From Eleusine coracana subsp. coracana (Eukaryota; Streptophyta; Magnoliopsida; Poales; Poaceae): 64,000 nucleotides of DNA. Shown piece after piece: positions 46,001 through 56,125 of the stretch. The first letter of the stretch is position 1. Every line of letters begins with the position of its first letter. The stretch spans positions 46,659,882 through 46,723,881 of the forward strand of contig CM064430.1 of the NCBI GenBank assembly GCA_032690845.1. Reading direction: 5' to 3'. The notes under the pieces are model-generated. The model was given only the letters and a program-made list of their open reading frames with translations. It was not told the origin of the DNA and ran no database searches. The translations under genes were made by a program, and so were the position numbers.

Positions 46001-46133
46001 CTTGGATTCTATGTTGGAGACTTCCCGGGCCTTGGTCGACAACATAGAGATTGATCCGACCGTTCCTACTCCTCCAGCAACTCTAGAAGTTGAGCTACGA
46101 GCTGAATCATCTTCTCCTTCTAAGGAGTTGTAA
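43049..46133 (+). pseudogene. Antisense multi-exon gene inside the Gypsy element (putative gypsy-type transposon domain)
   Basis: It runs on plus, opposite to gag-pol, between integrase and 3' LTR. A TATA box TATAAAAG (43049-43056) precedes ATGs at 43082 and 43265. The first exon (to about 44185) reads, across one frameshift near 43560 and one stop (43734), a conserved domain with LNPNSILHIAILVHLCEAF and VPLKTGNKNWNDEWFY, which I associate with the Pfam family 'putative gypsy type transposon'. An acceptor TTATGCAG (44262) opens an exon VLDTYIPHPPLP with a basic KKRLCRIKVKKAS end; GT at 44702 to AG near 44781 restores ASSDIGRMSD. Later exons are Pro-rich, then coiled-coil-like (KEADLKIEDAKS), and end EVELRAESSSPSKEL at 46133. 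Function unknown; this copy is broken. Confidence 0.7.
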
Positions 46134-46897
46134 ATCCTGGCATGTTTAGAAAACATTATTAGTATCTATGTACTGAAACAATGTTTCCTGTATGTAAATA
46201 TTAATTTCATGCTTAATGGCTTAGTAGACTGATAAAAATATCATAAGCATGTTGCTGTCTTTTAAAGACAAAAATCATATCGGTCTGTCTTAACATATTA
46301 GGTTGTAACTCATAACTGCGTAACAAATAGAGTCGACCAATCGACACATGACCTCTCGCACTTTGGCTCTGGGTTTAGTGTAGTGGTAGTCTGATGTGTA
46401 GTATGAAGTGTATAACCATGATGTGTAGACGTGAGACCAAGAAAGTAAAGACCGTATCAAATGATGAGAAATCGGTCAGACCGTAGTCGAAAACCAAGAT
46501 AAGGTTAGACAAAAGTGGGACATTATTACTAGCCCCTTGGCTCGATTGCCTAATAGAACAAATTAAGGAATCGAGACAATATAGAATGAAAACCATTAAA
46601 AATCTTTCATTAAAAAGACCGAAGTTTCATTGATGAATAATATATAAGTATATAAAGGAATAACTAAGTATAGAAATGACGTAGCTGATTTATATTCCAG
46701 GAGTTTGGTATATCATCGTTGTCTTCATACATCAGTCGGTAAGCCCCCGGCCGAGTGACTTCCTTTACCACATATGGTCCTTCCCACTTTGGAGAAAGCT
46801 TATGTTGTTTCTTTGTTGACTATACTCGGCACAGCACGAAATCTCCAACTTGAAATTGGCGACTGCATACATTTTTATCGTAATAATGACGCAAGCC

Positions 46898-47299
46898 TTA
46901 TTGGTAAAGTGCCGACCGAAACAGAGCGTGATCACGCAACTCCTCTGCTGCAATCAAATCAATCTCTCGATTTTCCTCAGAATGTTGTTCATCATATGCT
47001 TGAACTCGCGCCAAAACAAGACTGACCTCGGTCGGCAACATAGCCTCTGAGCCATAGACCAATGAAAAAGGTAACTGGCCAGTAGCCTGACTGGTATTTG
47101 TGCGAAGCCCCCAAAGAACTGAAGGCAATTCTTTGATCCACCGACTGGCACAAGGTTTAAGTCTGTCAAATATCCAAGGCTTCAATCCTTGAAGAATCAT
47201 ACTATTGGCCCGTTCGACCTGCCCATTGCTTTGAGGATGAGCCACTGATGTAAAGTGGATTTTTATTCCCATCTTATCGACAAAGTCACGGAACTCCAC
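46898..47299 (-). pseudogene. Gypsy integrase C-terminal part
   Basis: 134 codons of a Ty3/Gypsy integrase core end: EFRDFVDKMGIKIHFTSVAHPQSNGQVERANSMIL, with the catalytic Glu in QVERAN, then WIKELPSVLWGLRTNTSQATG and PFSLVYGSEAMLPTEV. The segment just upstream (DIIIDNGTQFTS, about 47340) carries the second catalytic Asp. The first Asp, the zinc-binding N terminus and all of RNase H are deleted. Confidence 0.92.
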
Positions 47300-47429
47300 T
47301 GATGTGAATTGAGTGCCATTGTCGATAATGATATCATGTGGAACCCCAAACCGATTGAAAACATCTTTGACAAACTCAGTCGCTATCTTCGATGTTATCT
47401 TGCCGACCGGCTTTGCTTCAATCGCCTTC

Positions 47430-48241
47430 TAGAAAGCTTAAAAGCTCACACCCGGCTGTTGAGTCTACAATCTAATCAATACGAGGAAGAGCGAAGGGGT
47501 CTTTAGGATAAACCTTGTTGAGATCGGTATAATCGACACACATCCTCCACTCTTTATTCTTCTGAGGTACAAGGACTGGATTTGCTAACCAGTCGGGATG
47601 ATACACCTCCTTTATAAACTATCTTTTCCCTATTTTCATGGCGTCTTTGCGGTCTTGTGCGTCTAATAATCTAACTATCTCCTTCTTCATGGCGTCCTTG
47701 CGGTCTTGTGCAAACCTTCTAAGCCTCTGTCGAACGGGGGTTGCCCTAGGAGGCACCCTTAACTCATGCTCAATCTTTTCCCTAGGAACTCCCGGCATGT
47801 CAGATGGCTTCCTTGCAATGATATCCCTATTTTCCTGGAGGAAAAGAGTGAGTGCGAGTTCCTATTTCTCGTCGAGGTTGGCCCCTGCATAAGTTACCTT
47901 ATCAAGGTCTTCTGGATCGAGCATAATCTCCTTGGTCTGGATGTCATCAGTCTGGATCTTGTCCTTAGTGGGCTTCTTCACGGGGACTATCGCATCGGAC
48001 TGTCCTCTACGTCGACTGCCTTTTGCATCTCCTGCCGGTCAGATAGCATCAATTGCTTATTGGCCATCGCGTAACTCTGGACATCGCAATCAAAGGAATT
48101 CCAAAGATCAGAGTGGAGGGAGATTATTCCATTGGGGCCTGACTTCTTGAGGGTGAAATATGGATAATGTGGGACTGCCATGAACTTAGCCATTGCCGAT
48201 CGACCGACGATAGCATGATATGTTGAGTCGAAATCGGCCAC
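47430..48241 (-). pseudogene. Gypsy protease and truncated reverse transcriptase
   Basis: The protease end (48241-47990) has YHAIVGRSAMAKFMAVPHY, TLKKSGPNGII and the following Tat-type spacer. The RT start follows on minus: EHELRVPPRATPVRQRLRRFAQDRKDAMKKEI, HPDWLANPVLVPQKN, WRMCVDYTDLNKVYPKDPFALPRID. It breaks off before the catalytic palm. A 26-base word (TTCATGGCGTCYTTGCGGTC...) occurs twice 51 bases apart (about 47635 and 47686), adding a repeated QDRKDAMK and a stop. Confidence 0.88.
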
Positions 48242-50493
48242 CTAGAAGAGAATGCGCTCGGTCCTGAAGTTCTCCCGGGCACCAAAGGTGACTGGCAGAC
48301 TAATCTGTCCAATAGGAACTAAAGTCTTGCCTGGCACAATCCCATGAAATGGTGAAGAACTCGGCTGAAGGTTATTGACTGACAGACTGAGCTCTTGGAG
48401 AGTCTTAGTGAAGATTAAGTCCAAACTGCTTCGTCTCTCAATGAGTACTTTGTTGAACTTCACCTCCTTCATCGTGGCAGCGAGCACGAGCGGGTATCGA
48501 TCCAGTTTTGATAGGTGTTTAGGATGATCCGACCAATCAAAAGTAATCGGTATTTTAGACCATCTCATGAATTGAGGCGCAGCTGGTTCCACAGAGTTAA
48601 TCTCCTGTAGTTCCATCTTCTGCTTGCGCTTGGACACATAGGCATCCGGGCCTCCGAAGATGAAGTTGACTTCCTTGCGAGGCTCCTGGAACTCTCCTGT
48701 GTCGTCCTTGTCGCTATCGTCCTTGGCCTTGTCTTTGCTATTGCGCCTTGGGGATCTTTGGCCACCTTAAGCGCGGCTATCGCAAAACCCTTCAAACGAT
48801 AGCAATCCTTCGCTTTGTGGTTTCCCTTTGGGTGCCAGAGGCACGGGGCACTCAACAGTTCATCGGTGAATGGCTGATTTGTCCGAGGGTTCTTCTGAAA
48901 TTGGTCGACCGTGTGGAACATGTTGTCAGACTTCCTCTTCTTGTCCTTCTTGGAGGACTCAGGCTTATCTGACTAGTTCTCCTTGCCTTTTCCTAGGATG
49001 TCATCTAATGCTGACTCACCAGACGCAAACTTGTCAGCGACCTCGAAGCACTCCTGAGCGGTCAACTTGATGTCATGATTCCTCCGACCGATCTCCCAGA
49101 CCAAATCATCACTGCGGATCCCTCCATGGAAGGTGGCAATAATCTGTTGGTCTGGAACATTGGGGATCTCAGTCTTCTTAGCATAGAATTGCTTGATGTA
49201 GTCACGAAGAGGCTCGTCAGTCTTCTGCTTAATCCGAGTGAGGTCGAAGTGGTTACCCGATCGGTTGCAGGTAGCTTGGAAGCTCTCAATAAGCCTCTTA
49301 TTGAGGTCTCCCCAAGACGTGATTGATTCCTCCAGAAGAGACATGAGCCATATCAGAACGGCCGGGTCCAGGTAGACCGGAAGGTAATTAGCCATTACAT
49401 AGGAATCACCTCCAGCCGACCGGATCGCCGTACTGTAAAGTTGCAGCCACTCCCAAGGACCAGCTTGAATTATTTTGGCCATCGAGCTATGCGAAGCCGG
49501 GGGATGTAGGCCTTGATGCCATTGATTTCATCATTAGTGGTGATCGGTGACCATCTACGTCGGTCTGGAGACGGAGTTGGGCGACGGTTGTGTCGAGGTC
49601 CAACATCGTCATCGTGGTGACGACATCGACTGTCATCGTCATTGTTGTCGCGGCGATCCTGATCATCTCGTCGATGTCGGTCGTCACGGTTATTTCTTAG
49701 AGGAAGGTCTCGTCGTTTTTCCCATCGGTCATCTCGTCGATGGTCCCGTCGGTCATCCCGTTAGTCGTCCCGTCGGCTGTGGCGTTCCTCCTCCTTGTAG
49801 TGTCGGTTGTCCCGAACACGTTCTCCATAATGTGAGTTGATGGTGTCTCGTCCATCACGGATACTAAGAGAGTTTCTCAAATCTTCATGCCTATGTCGTC
49901 CTCTTGAAGATGCGTGGCTTGAGCTTGTTACAGACTACGATCTATCCTTGGCAGCATCCTAGGCTGCAGCACCCTTGAGCATAGCCACCGCCTTCATCAT
50001 CGTAAGGGTCTGATAATTTGCATCGGCCATTAAGGTGTCGAGCAATGTTTTAGCCCCGGTGATGTTATTCTGAGGGGTGTCATAGACCTTGACGCCATCC
50101 AATTCAATGTCTGGCCCGAGATCCAATCGGTGTGTGTTACGTGAACCGCGCGACCCTCTTGGTCGATGGTGGTGACCGACCGATAGGTCATTAGCTGGAG
50201 GATTTTCATTCCGTTGACCTTCTTCGGCTGGTTCTTCTACATGGCCATCTTCTTCAGTACCATCTTCTTCATGACTATCTTCTAGGTCATCATCTTCGTG
50301 GTTTCCTTCGTGGTCCTCGTCTCCCGAAGGATTCTCTACTATGTCAACCATGTTGACAGTAAGTGGGTACGAATAGGCCGATCCAACCGAGTCCTCAGCA
50401 AAGGACCGATCTGACTTTGAGTCCTTCCCTAAGGATGGATCTGCTTCCTCGAATCTGAGTGGGACTAATACGGGGATCAATATCACCATCATT
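48242..50493 (-). pseudogene. Gypsy (Tat-like) gag and nucleocapsid
   Basis: The capsid core (49482-48973) shows WLQLYSTAIRSAGGDSYVM, SITSWGDLNKRLIESFQATC, LTRIKQKTDEPLRDYIKQF and IIATFHGGIRSDDL, typical of plant Tat-type Gypsy gag. Upstream (50492-49959) lies an acidic N-terminal region (GDEDHEGNHEDDDLEDSHEE). Downstream (48921-48565) is a CHCC-like knuckle CLWHPKGNHKAKDC, then the protease N-terminal region (48637-48242). An Arg/Asp repeat-rich segment lies at about 49490-49840 (TCGTCGATGG-type repeats). Stops divide the pieces. Confidence 0.85.
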
Positions 50494-50498
50494 GGTCT

Positions 50499-52083
50499 GG
50501 TGGGGTAAAACCTTGCCCACGGGCATGTTTTTCAAGGCTTCCCTCATAGGTTCATCTCCAATGTTCACTTTATAAAATTCATCCTCCTTTTGAGACCTAT
50601 TTGACTCATCAAATTGCACATCATAGGATTCTTCCACACATCCTGTGACTGAGTTGTAGACCCTATATGCTTTAGAAGTCCTAGAGTACCCAACAAGAAT
50701 ACCTTCATAAGTTCTGCTCTCAAACTTCTCGGGCTTTCTCCTCTTCTTGAGAATGTAACACTTGCAGCCAAAGACTCAGAAATAGGAAACATTGGGTTTT
50801 TGTTCCACCAATAGCTCATATGGCATCTTCTTCAACAACCAGTGGAGATAGACACGGTTGGAGGTGTACCAAGCCGTGTTGATTGCCTCCGCCCAAAACC
50901 TCTCATGAGTTCCATACTTATCCAACATGGCACGAGCAAGAGTAATGAGCGTCTTGTTTTTCCTCTCCACTACTCTGTTTTGTTCGGGAGTGTATGTAGC
51001 GGAGAATTCATGTTTGATCCCTTTCTTGTCAGAGTATTCCTCTACTGTGCTGTTCTTGAACTCCGTCCCATTGTCACTCCTTATCTTCACAATGCTAGCA
51101 TTGAACTCATTCTTTGCCCTCTTGGCAAATTTTCTGAAGATGCCGCTGGCTTGAGATTTGTCCATAAGAAAGAAGGTCCAAGTGTATCTCGTGAAATCAT
51201 CAACAATCATCAAGCAATATAGATTGCCTCCTAGACTCTTGTAGTGTGTTGGCCCAAACAAATCCATATGCAAGAGCTCTAGAGGATGAGATGTAGACAT
51301 GAATGACTTGGTGGGATGTGAAGATGCAACTTGTTTTGTTGCCTGACAAGCGCTACACAGTCTATTCTTCTCAAAGGCCACATCCTTGATTCCTTCAACT
51401 AGACTCCTCTTGACAATCTTCTTGAGTCGATTCATTCCAACATGTGCCAGTATTCTATACCACAACCATCCCTTGGATGCCTTAGTGAATAGGCAAGTGC
51501 TTGGTGGCATATTGCTTGACTTGAAGTCCGTGACATACAAGTTCCCATGCCTTACAACATGAAATACTAGCCCTCTCTTTGCATTCTCAATCTTTGCACC
51601 ATCCTCATCAAATGTGCACTTGAAACCCATGTCACATAGTTGACCAATAGACAGAAGGTTGAAGTTGAGGGTTTCCACAAGAAATACCTTGGAGAGATGG
51701 AGGTCATTGGTGATGGCCACCTTGCCCGAGCCTCTAACTCTTCCCTTTGAGTTATCCCCAAAAGTCACCTTCTCACTATCTTCATCTTCATCAATGGTGG
51801 TGAACATGGTTGGCTTCCCGGTCATATGTTGAGTGCACCCACTATCAAGAATCCAAAGAGTGCCTCCATTCTTGAAGTTGACCCTGGTGGTAGCCATAAA
51901 ACAAGCACTAGAGGAAGAAGGGTTAGTATCCAAAGCATTACTTGATTGACTAATACTAACCTCATTGTGTCGAGCAATAAGACCATCCTCATAGATAGGG
52001 ATGCTTGCAATCCCATCCAGTAGTCTCCTCCTAATGGGATAGTGAGGAGCACGGTACCTCCAATGTCCATGACCATCTCCCAT
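50499..52083 (-). pseudogene. Copia-A/B pol: protease, pre-integrase and integrase
   Basis: A long open frame (52083-50776) covers the protease active site LWILDSGCTQHMTG, the GAG-pre-integrase zinc region (RILAHVGMNRLKKI, then CSACQ), and the full integrase catalytic triad: HMDLFGP, RSDNGTEF and EQNRVVERKNKTL. It is the best preserved coding stretch among the retroelements here. A stop at 50776 and a frameshift break it before the post-integrase linker (50819-50499), which ends at the Gypsy target site. Confidence 0.93.
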
Positions 52084-52263
52084 GTGTACATTATCAAGGT
52101 TGATATACTAATGGGGAGGGTCATATAGTCCAGTGATGTGCTCAAGCACATGCCCCACTTGTGAATGGAGCACGAGTATCATCTCCATTGCTCTCTCAAT
52201 TGAGAGCTCATGTCTCCTGTTGACTACCTCCTCAAGTAAGAAACCCCTCTCAAGAGTTCTGAT

Positions 52264-53365
52264 TTATTGGAGGAGCTTGTCAATCACTTTATGTGGTGCA
52301 ATCCTCCGTAGTCCCCTGAAAGAGTTTATCCTACACACAAGATCATAGATTCTCAATAGATTTTCACAAAGGTCAATATTTGGATTTCTCACAAATTCAC
52401 CGAGTTCAAAGAAGAGATCCTGTCGGCGAGCTCGACGAAAATGCCAAAGATGAACTTGTGGTGGAGGGAGTGGAGGAGGTGGAGGCGCCGGAGCCGAAGC
52501 CATGAGATTGATCATCTCAAATGATCGAGTGAGCATTGTTGTTGGTGCTCCCCCTACGCCAATGCTCGGTCCACTCAAGATGCTCAGAGTAGAACGTAGA
52601 ATGGCACTTGAGGTAGAGCTTGATGAAGCTCCCGAAGAATGTCTTGCTCCGAAGGGGTTGTAGAAGTTGTTGCAAGACAATCTTATGGAGGGATCAAAGA
52701 AGTTTGAGCTCGAAGCTACTTCTTTCCCTTTGCTTGAAAATGCTTCATGGTTCGTCTTGGATGTCTTCTTCCATGCCATGCTCGCGGTGATCTCCTCATC
52801 CTTGAAGAGAAGCTCAATCACATCCTCGACGGAGAGACTCTTCTTCATGAGAAGGTCAAGGGTGACGTAGAAGAGCTTGTTGCTCGGAAACAAGAAAAGA
52901 ATCTTCTCAACTATCACTATTTTGAAAGCTCGAAAGAAGTTGCCCCAATCCTGTCCACAATACCTCGCAAGCGAATAAAAGAGTCAAGTCCTCATTGTCG
53001 TTAGCATGAAAAGTAAAGAACTCCTCAACAGGAGAACTACTAGCATGATCAATAGGAGGTTCACAAACATCATCAATACTAGTCATGCTAGTGGAGAAAG
53101 CAAGACTAAGAGACTCATCATTGTCAATCGTCATAGTAGGCACACTAGAAGAGCAACCTATCAAGTCATTGCTAGAAGAATCTAGGCACTCACTAGAACT
53201 AAGCACATCCACACAGTCATCGCAATCATCATACACATGATCATCAGTAAAGGTATTGGCAAAGTCTACAAGAGTATCCATCAACTCATCCGGAATCATG
53301 GCATTTAGGTAGCTTTTAAAGCGATCCTTCCATGAGCCATGACCCGACCCCAAATGGGATGACAT
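52264..53365 (-). pseudogene. Copia-A/B gag remnant
   Basis: Fragments of gag start at 53365, 69 bases inside the 5' LTR edge (MSSHLGSGHGSWKDRFKSYL), with an acidic Ser/Asp-rich region. A second frame (52917-52264) has a central segment DLLMKKSLSVEDVIELLFKDEEITASMAW and a Pro-rich stretch. Zinc knuckles are not evident. Several frames are needed, so it is a pseudogene. Confidence 0.75.
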
Positions 53366-53410
53366 CCCAACTCAATACGATCACTACTTAAAGTGGTTAA
53401 GCCTTATAAT

Positions 53411-53433
53411 GAACACTTGGCTCCGATACCACT
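53411..53433 (-). other. Copia-A primer binding site
   Basis: Minus strand AGTGGTATCGGAGCCAAG directly inside the right LTR matches the initiator-Met tRNA site TGGTATCAGAGCC with one change in the core. Confidence 0.9.
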
Positions 53434-55237
53434 TGAAAGGATCATAGTGACCGAGAGGGAGGGGGTGAATTAGGAACTACCAATATATACCAAATTCGCC
53501 AATTCCTAAAACCGACCACTCAAAACAACTCCTACCCAAACCTAGTGGTAATCACACTAACAAGATAATGAACCTATGAAAGGAACAACAACCTAAGCAT
53601 ACTAGTGGATCACACAAAGGCAATACAACTCCTATGCAAGCTAGTTACCAAAGATACGCGGAAGCAAACAACAAGCTAGCAAAGGAACCTACTCATGCAA
53701 TGTTACAAGATAAGGAACTAGAGCACACAAGCATGAGTAACACAATACATACTAGGGTGATCAATCAAGTCAAAGCAACTGCTATACATGCTAGTGATCA
53801 AGTATGAAGACTAAGTACTACTAGCAAGTAAAGAAGCCTATCCATGCAAGTCTACAAGGTAATTAACTAGAGCAAGGTAACCACACAAGCATGAATAGCA
53901 CAGTATGTAAATGCAGAAAGTAAAGCATCATAGTGAGGAGTAGAGTAAGGGATGGCTCATGATTTTTTCCCGAGATCTCGGAAGGATGGCGCCTTCCCCT
54001 ACTCCTCGTTGGACCACTCCCACCGGAGTCCTGGTCCCTCCCGCCACCAAGTGGAGTTCTCACCCACGAGCCCGTAATTACTCCTAGAGTGAAGACATGG
54101 TGTGCGTCACTGCTGCACAAAGCACAAGCTCGCCTCCCTTGAGAACTTGCGGGACTCTCCGAGCCGACACGGGCGCTCACTAGCGATGCCCCTTTCATCG
54201 GCGGGCTCAAACCATGTACAAATGTGTGACGGCCTTCACAACCGATCACGATAGGCTCGATCACCGACACCTAACCGGTCTAGGTCTCACCATAGACCAA
54301 GAGTAACAATCTAGATCACACCCTCAAGGAAACCCTAGCCTTAGATGTGCAAGATGCTCAAGTTACTCTCCACTAGCACTCTCAAGATATGCAATATCTC
54401 CTCCTAGTGCTCTCCACTTTTCCTCTTGGACCTTACCAAATGCTCTCAGGTAATCCACTGGCCAAGAGTTGTCTCCAAGAGCCCAGCAACGAAGTTATAT
54501 AGGCCCCCAACCTCAAACTAGTTATTGCTCCATGAAGTTACCTTTCTGGACCCAATGACCGGACTATCCGGTCACTCCTAGACCGGACTGTCCGATCTCT
54601 CTAGAACGGTTCCCAGAACCATTGGTTGCACTGTCCAGACAACTTTCCTGTACTGATCAGACTATCCGGTCACCAGACCGGACAGTCCGGTCCGTTTCTC
54701 TCTCCAGTCCATGAGCCTTCGCGCAATTGCTTCCTCTCTGCCATGTGCAAGTCCTACTGACCGGATCGTCTAGTCAGCAGACCGGACCGTCCGATCTGTA
54801 TAGACTCTGGCACAAACAGATTCCTTGCTTCTCGCTAAAAGTCCCAGACAACTTCCCATAGTGACCATATAGTCCGGTCTCCACTGAGCCCTCTGTCTGG
54901 TCTCTATGTCCAGAAGCTGAAACTTGTCGTCCTCGCTTGACTTCGATTCCCGGCTTCTCTGAACAGCTCCTTGGCTTCTCCACTGTCACCTAGTTCCTAT
55001 GATTTCACCGAGCAACCTTGCACATCACCGACTAGACATGACCTAAGAGAATGACTTAGACTCCCTTGATAGTCCAGTTTTTCCTATGGACTCAAAGCCC
55101 TAACAACTAGTCAAGTGTTCCAAACACTTGCACCATAGCTTGTTCTCCGCTTTGATCCATCTCCATCAACCCTTAGACTCCATCAAGTTCACAAGCCTCC
55201 ATGCTTGCGGTCATTGTCATCCATTGCCAAGGACACC
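53434..55237 (-). repeat. Copia-A right (5') LTR
   Basis: It begins TGAAAGGATCATAGTGACC. Compared with LTR-B it stops early, at about GCCAAGGACA/CCG (55228-55238), before the segment that ends LTR-B, so its outer end is truncated or different. A minus TATA (CCTATATAACTTCG) lies near 54497. Palindromes of the GACCGGACNGTCCGGTC family lie upstream of it at about 54555-54900. Confidence 0.88.
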
Positions 55238-56015
55238 GTGTAATGGAACCCCGGTAGCTTCGGCCAAAAGGACTCAAAATGGAATCTCCTTTTGCCAGCT
55301 CTCCAGTTGTTGATGGTTAGGAGAAGAGGGCAATGGTCTGAAATACCCGCAGTCGTGCTCTGTAGAAGGTGCCCAGGGAACAAGTTCTCCCAGCCAATTG
55401 TGCAGAACACTCGATCTAGGCGCACTAAGGTGGGCGCCGCATGTTCATTGGACCAGGTGAAACGACGGTCGAGGAGCTCCACCTCCTTCAGTTCAAGATC
55501 ATCAAGTGCTCGACGGAAGCGCCCTATCATGGCACGATTAATGTTGGGATTGTTCTTGTCAATGGACCTGTAAATTAGGTTGAAATCCCCAGCCACCACC
55601 TAGGGACCCATACATGCCGCACGTATCGCCCGAAGCTCCTCGAGGAAGAGCACCTTCTGCGAGTCCAACTATGGTTCGTAGACTCCTGTGAACCACCATT
55701 GATCACCGACATTGTTTTGGAAAAGAACAGAGGCTGAGAATCGATCTACTCTAGTGGTGATGGCCTGACGCGTAGAGGAGGTCCATGCTATAAGAATGCC
55801 ACCTCTGGTGTCCTCTGCCGACAGCACGACATGGTCCTCCATATCGGCGCGCCTAGCGTGTGGAGAAGGATACGCGATGTCATTGTGGCAATTTTAGTTT
55901 CCTGTAGGCATACTAGCTGCGGCTTGGCAGGAGCAATCAGAGCACAAACTGAATCACGTCTCTTCTTCTTGTTAAGGCCATGAACATTCCAAATAAGAGC
56001 CAAAGAAAGATCCAT
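55238..56015 (-). pseudogene. L1 ORF2: endonuclease domain
   Basis: The start (56015) reads LALIWNVHGLNKKKRRDSV, then LVCLQETKI, the N-terminal motif of AP-type LINE endonucleases. After frameshifts (55800-55600), the second half has VAGDFNLIYRSIDKN, LDRRFTWSN, LVRLDRVFCT and the catalytic SDHCPLLLTI. It nicks target DNA for insertion. The domain ends at FWPKLPGFHY, where the Copia LTR interrupts ORF2. The sequence resumes at 35315 with FKRLHAKLHATRVALQSW, with perhaps a dozen residues missing. Confidence 0.9.
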
Positions 56016-56125
56016 AGGGAAACAAGGTTACAACTGAGCGGTAGGAAAGGGACAGTAGCTGCCTAGCACTAGAGAACCTCTGTGACCGGCGCCTCACAAT
56101 GGAGAACCTCTGCAACGAGCTTCCC

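Larger units (their letters stand above)
41880..50498 (-). mobile_element. Nested Tat-like Gypsy element lacking its 5' LTR
   Basis: The element (41885-50493, minus) sits inside Copia pol. It has a 372-bp 3' LTR on the left, an antisense gene, an integrase remnant, a truncated RT, protease and gag. GGTCT flanks it on both sides (41880-41884, 50494-50498), and joining the Copia at these points reads LPHQT then KAINKDHSQDL if one extra C is allowed for. The right end is internal sequence rather than an LTR starting TG, so the 5' LTR and primer site have been lost. RT after LPRID, RNase H and the N-terminal integrase are deleted near 47430. Confidence 0.8.
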
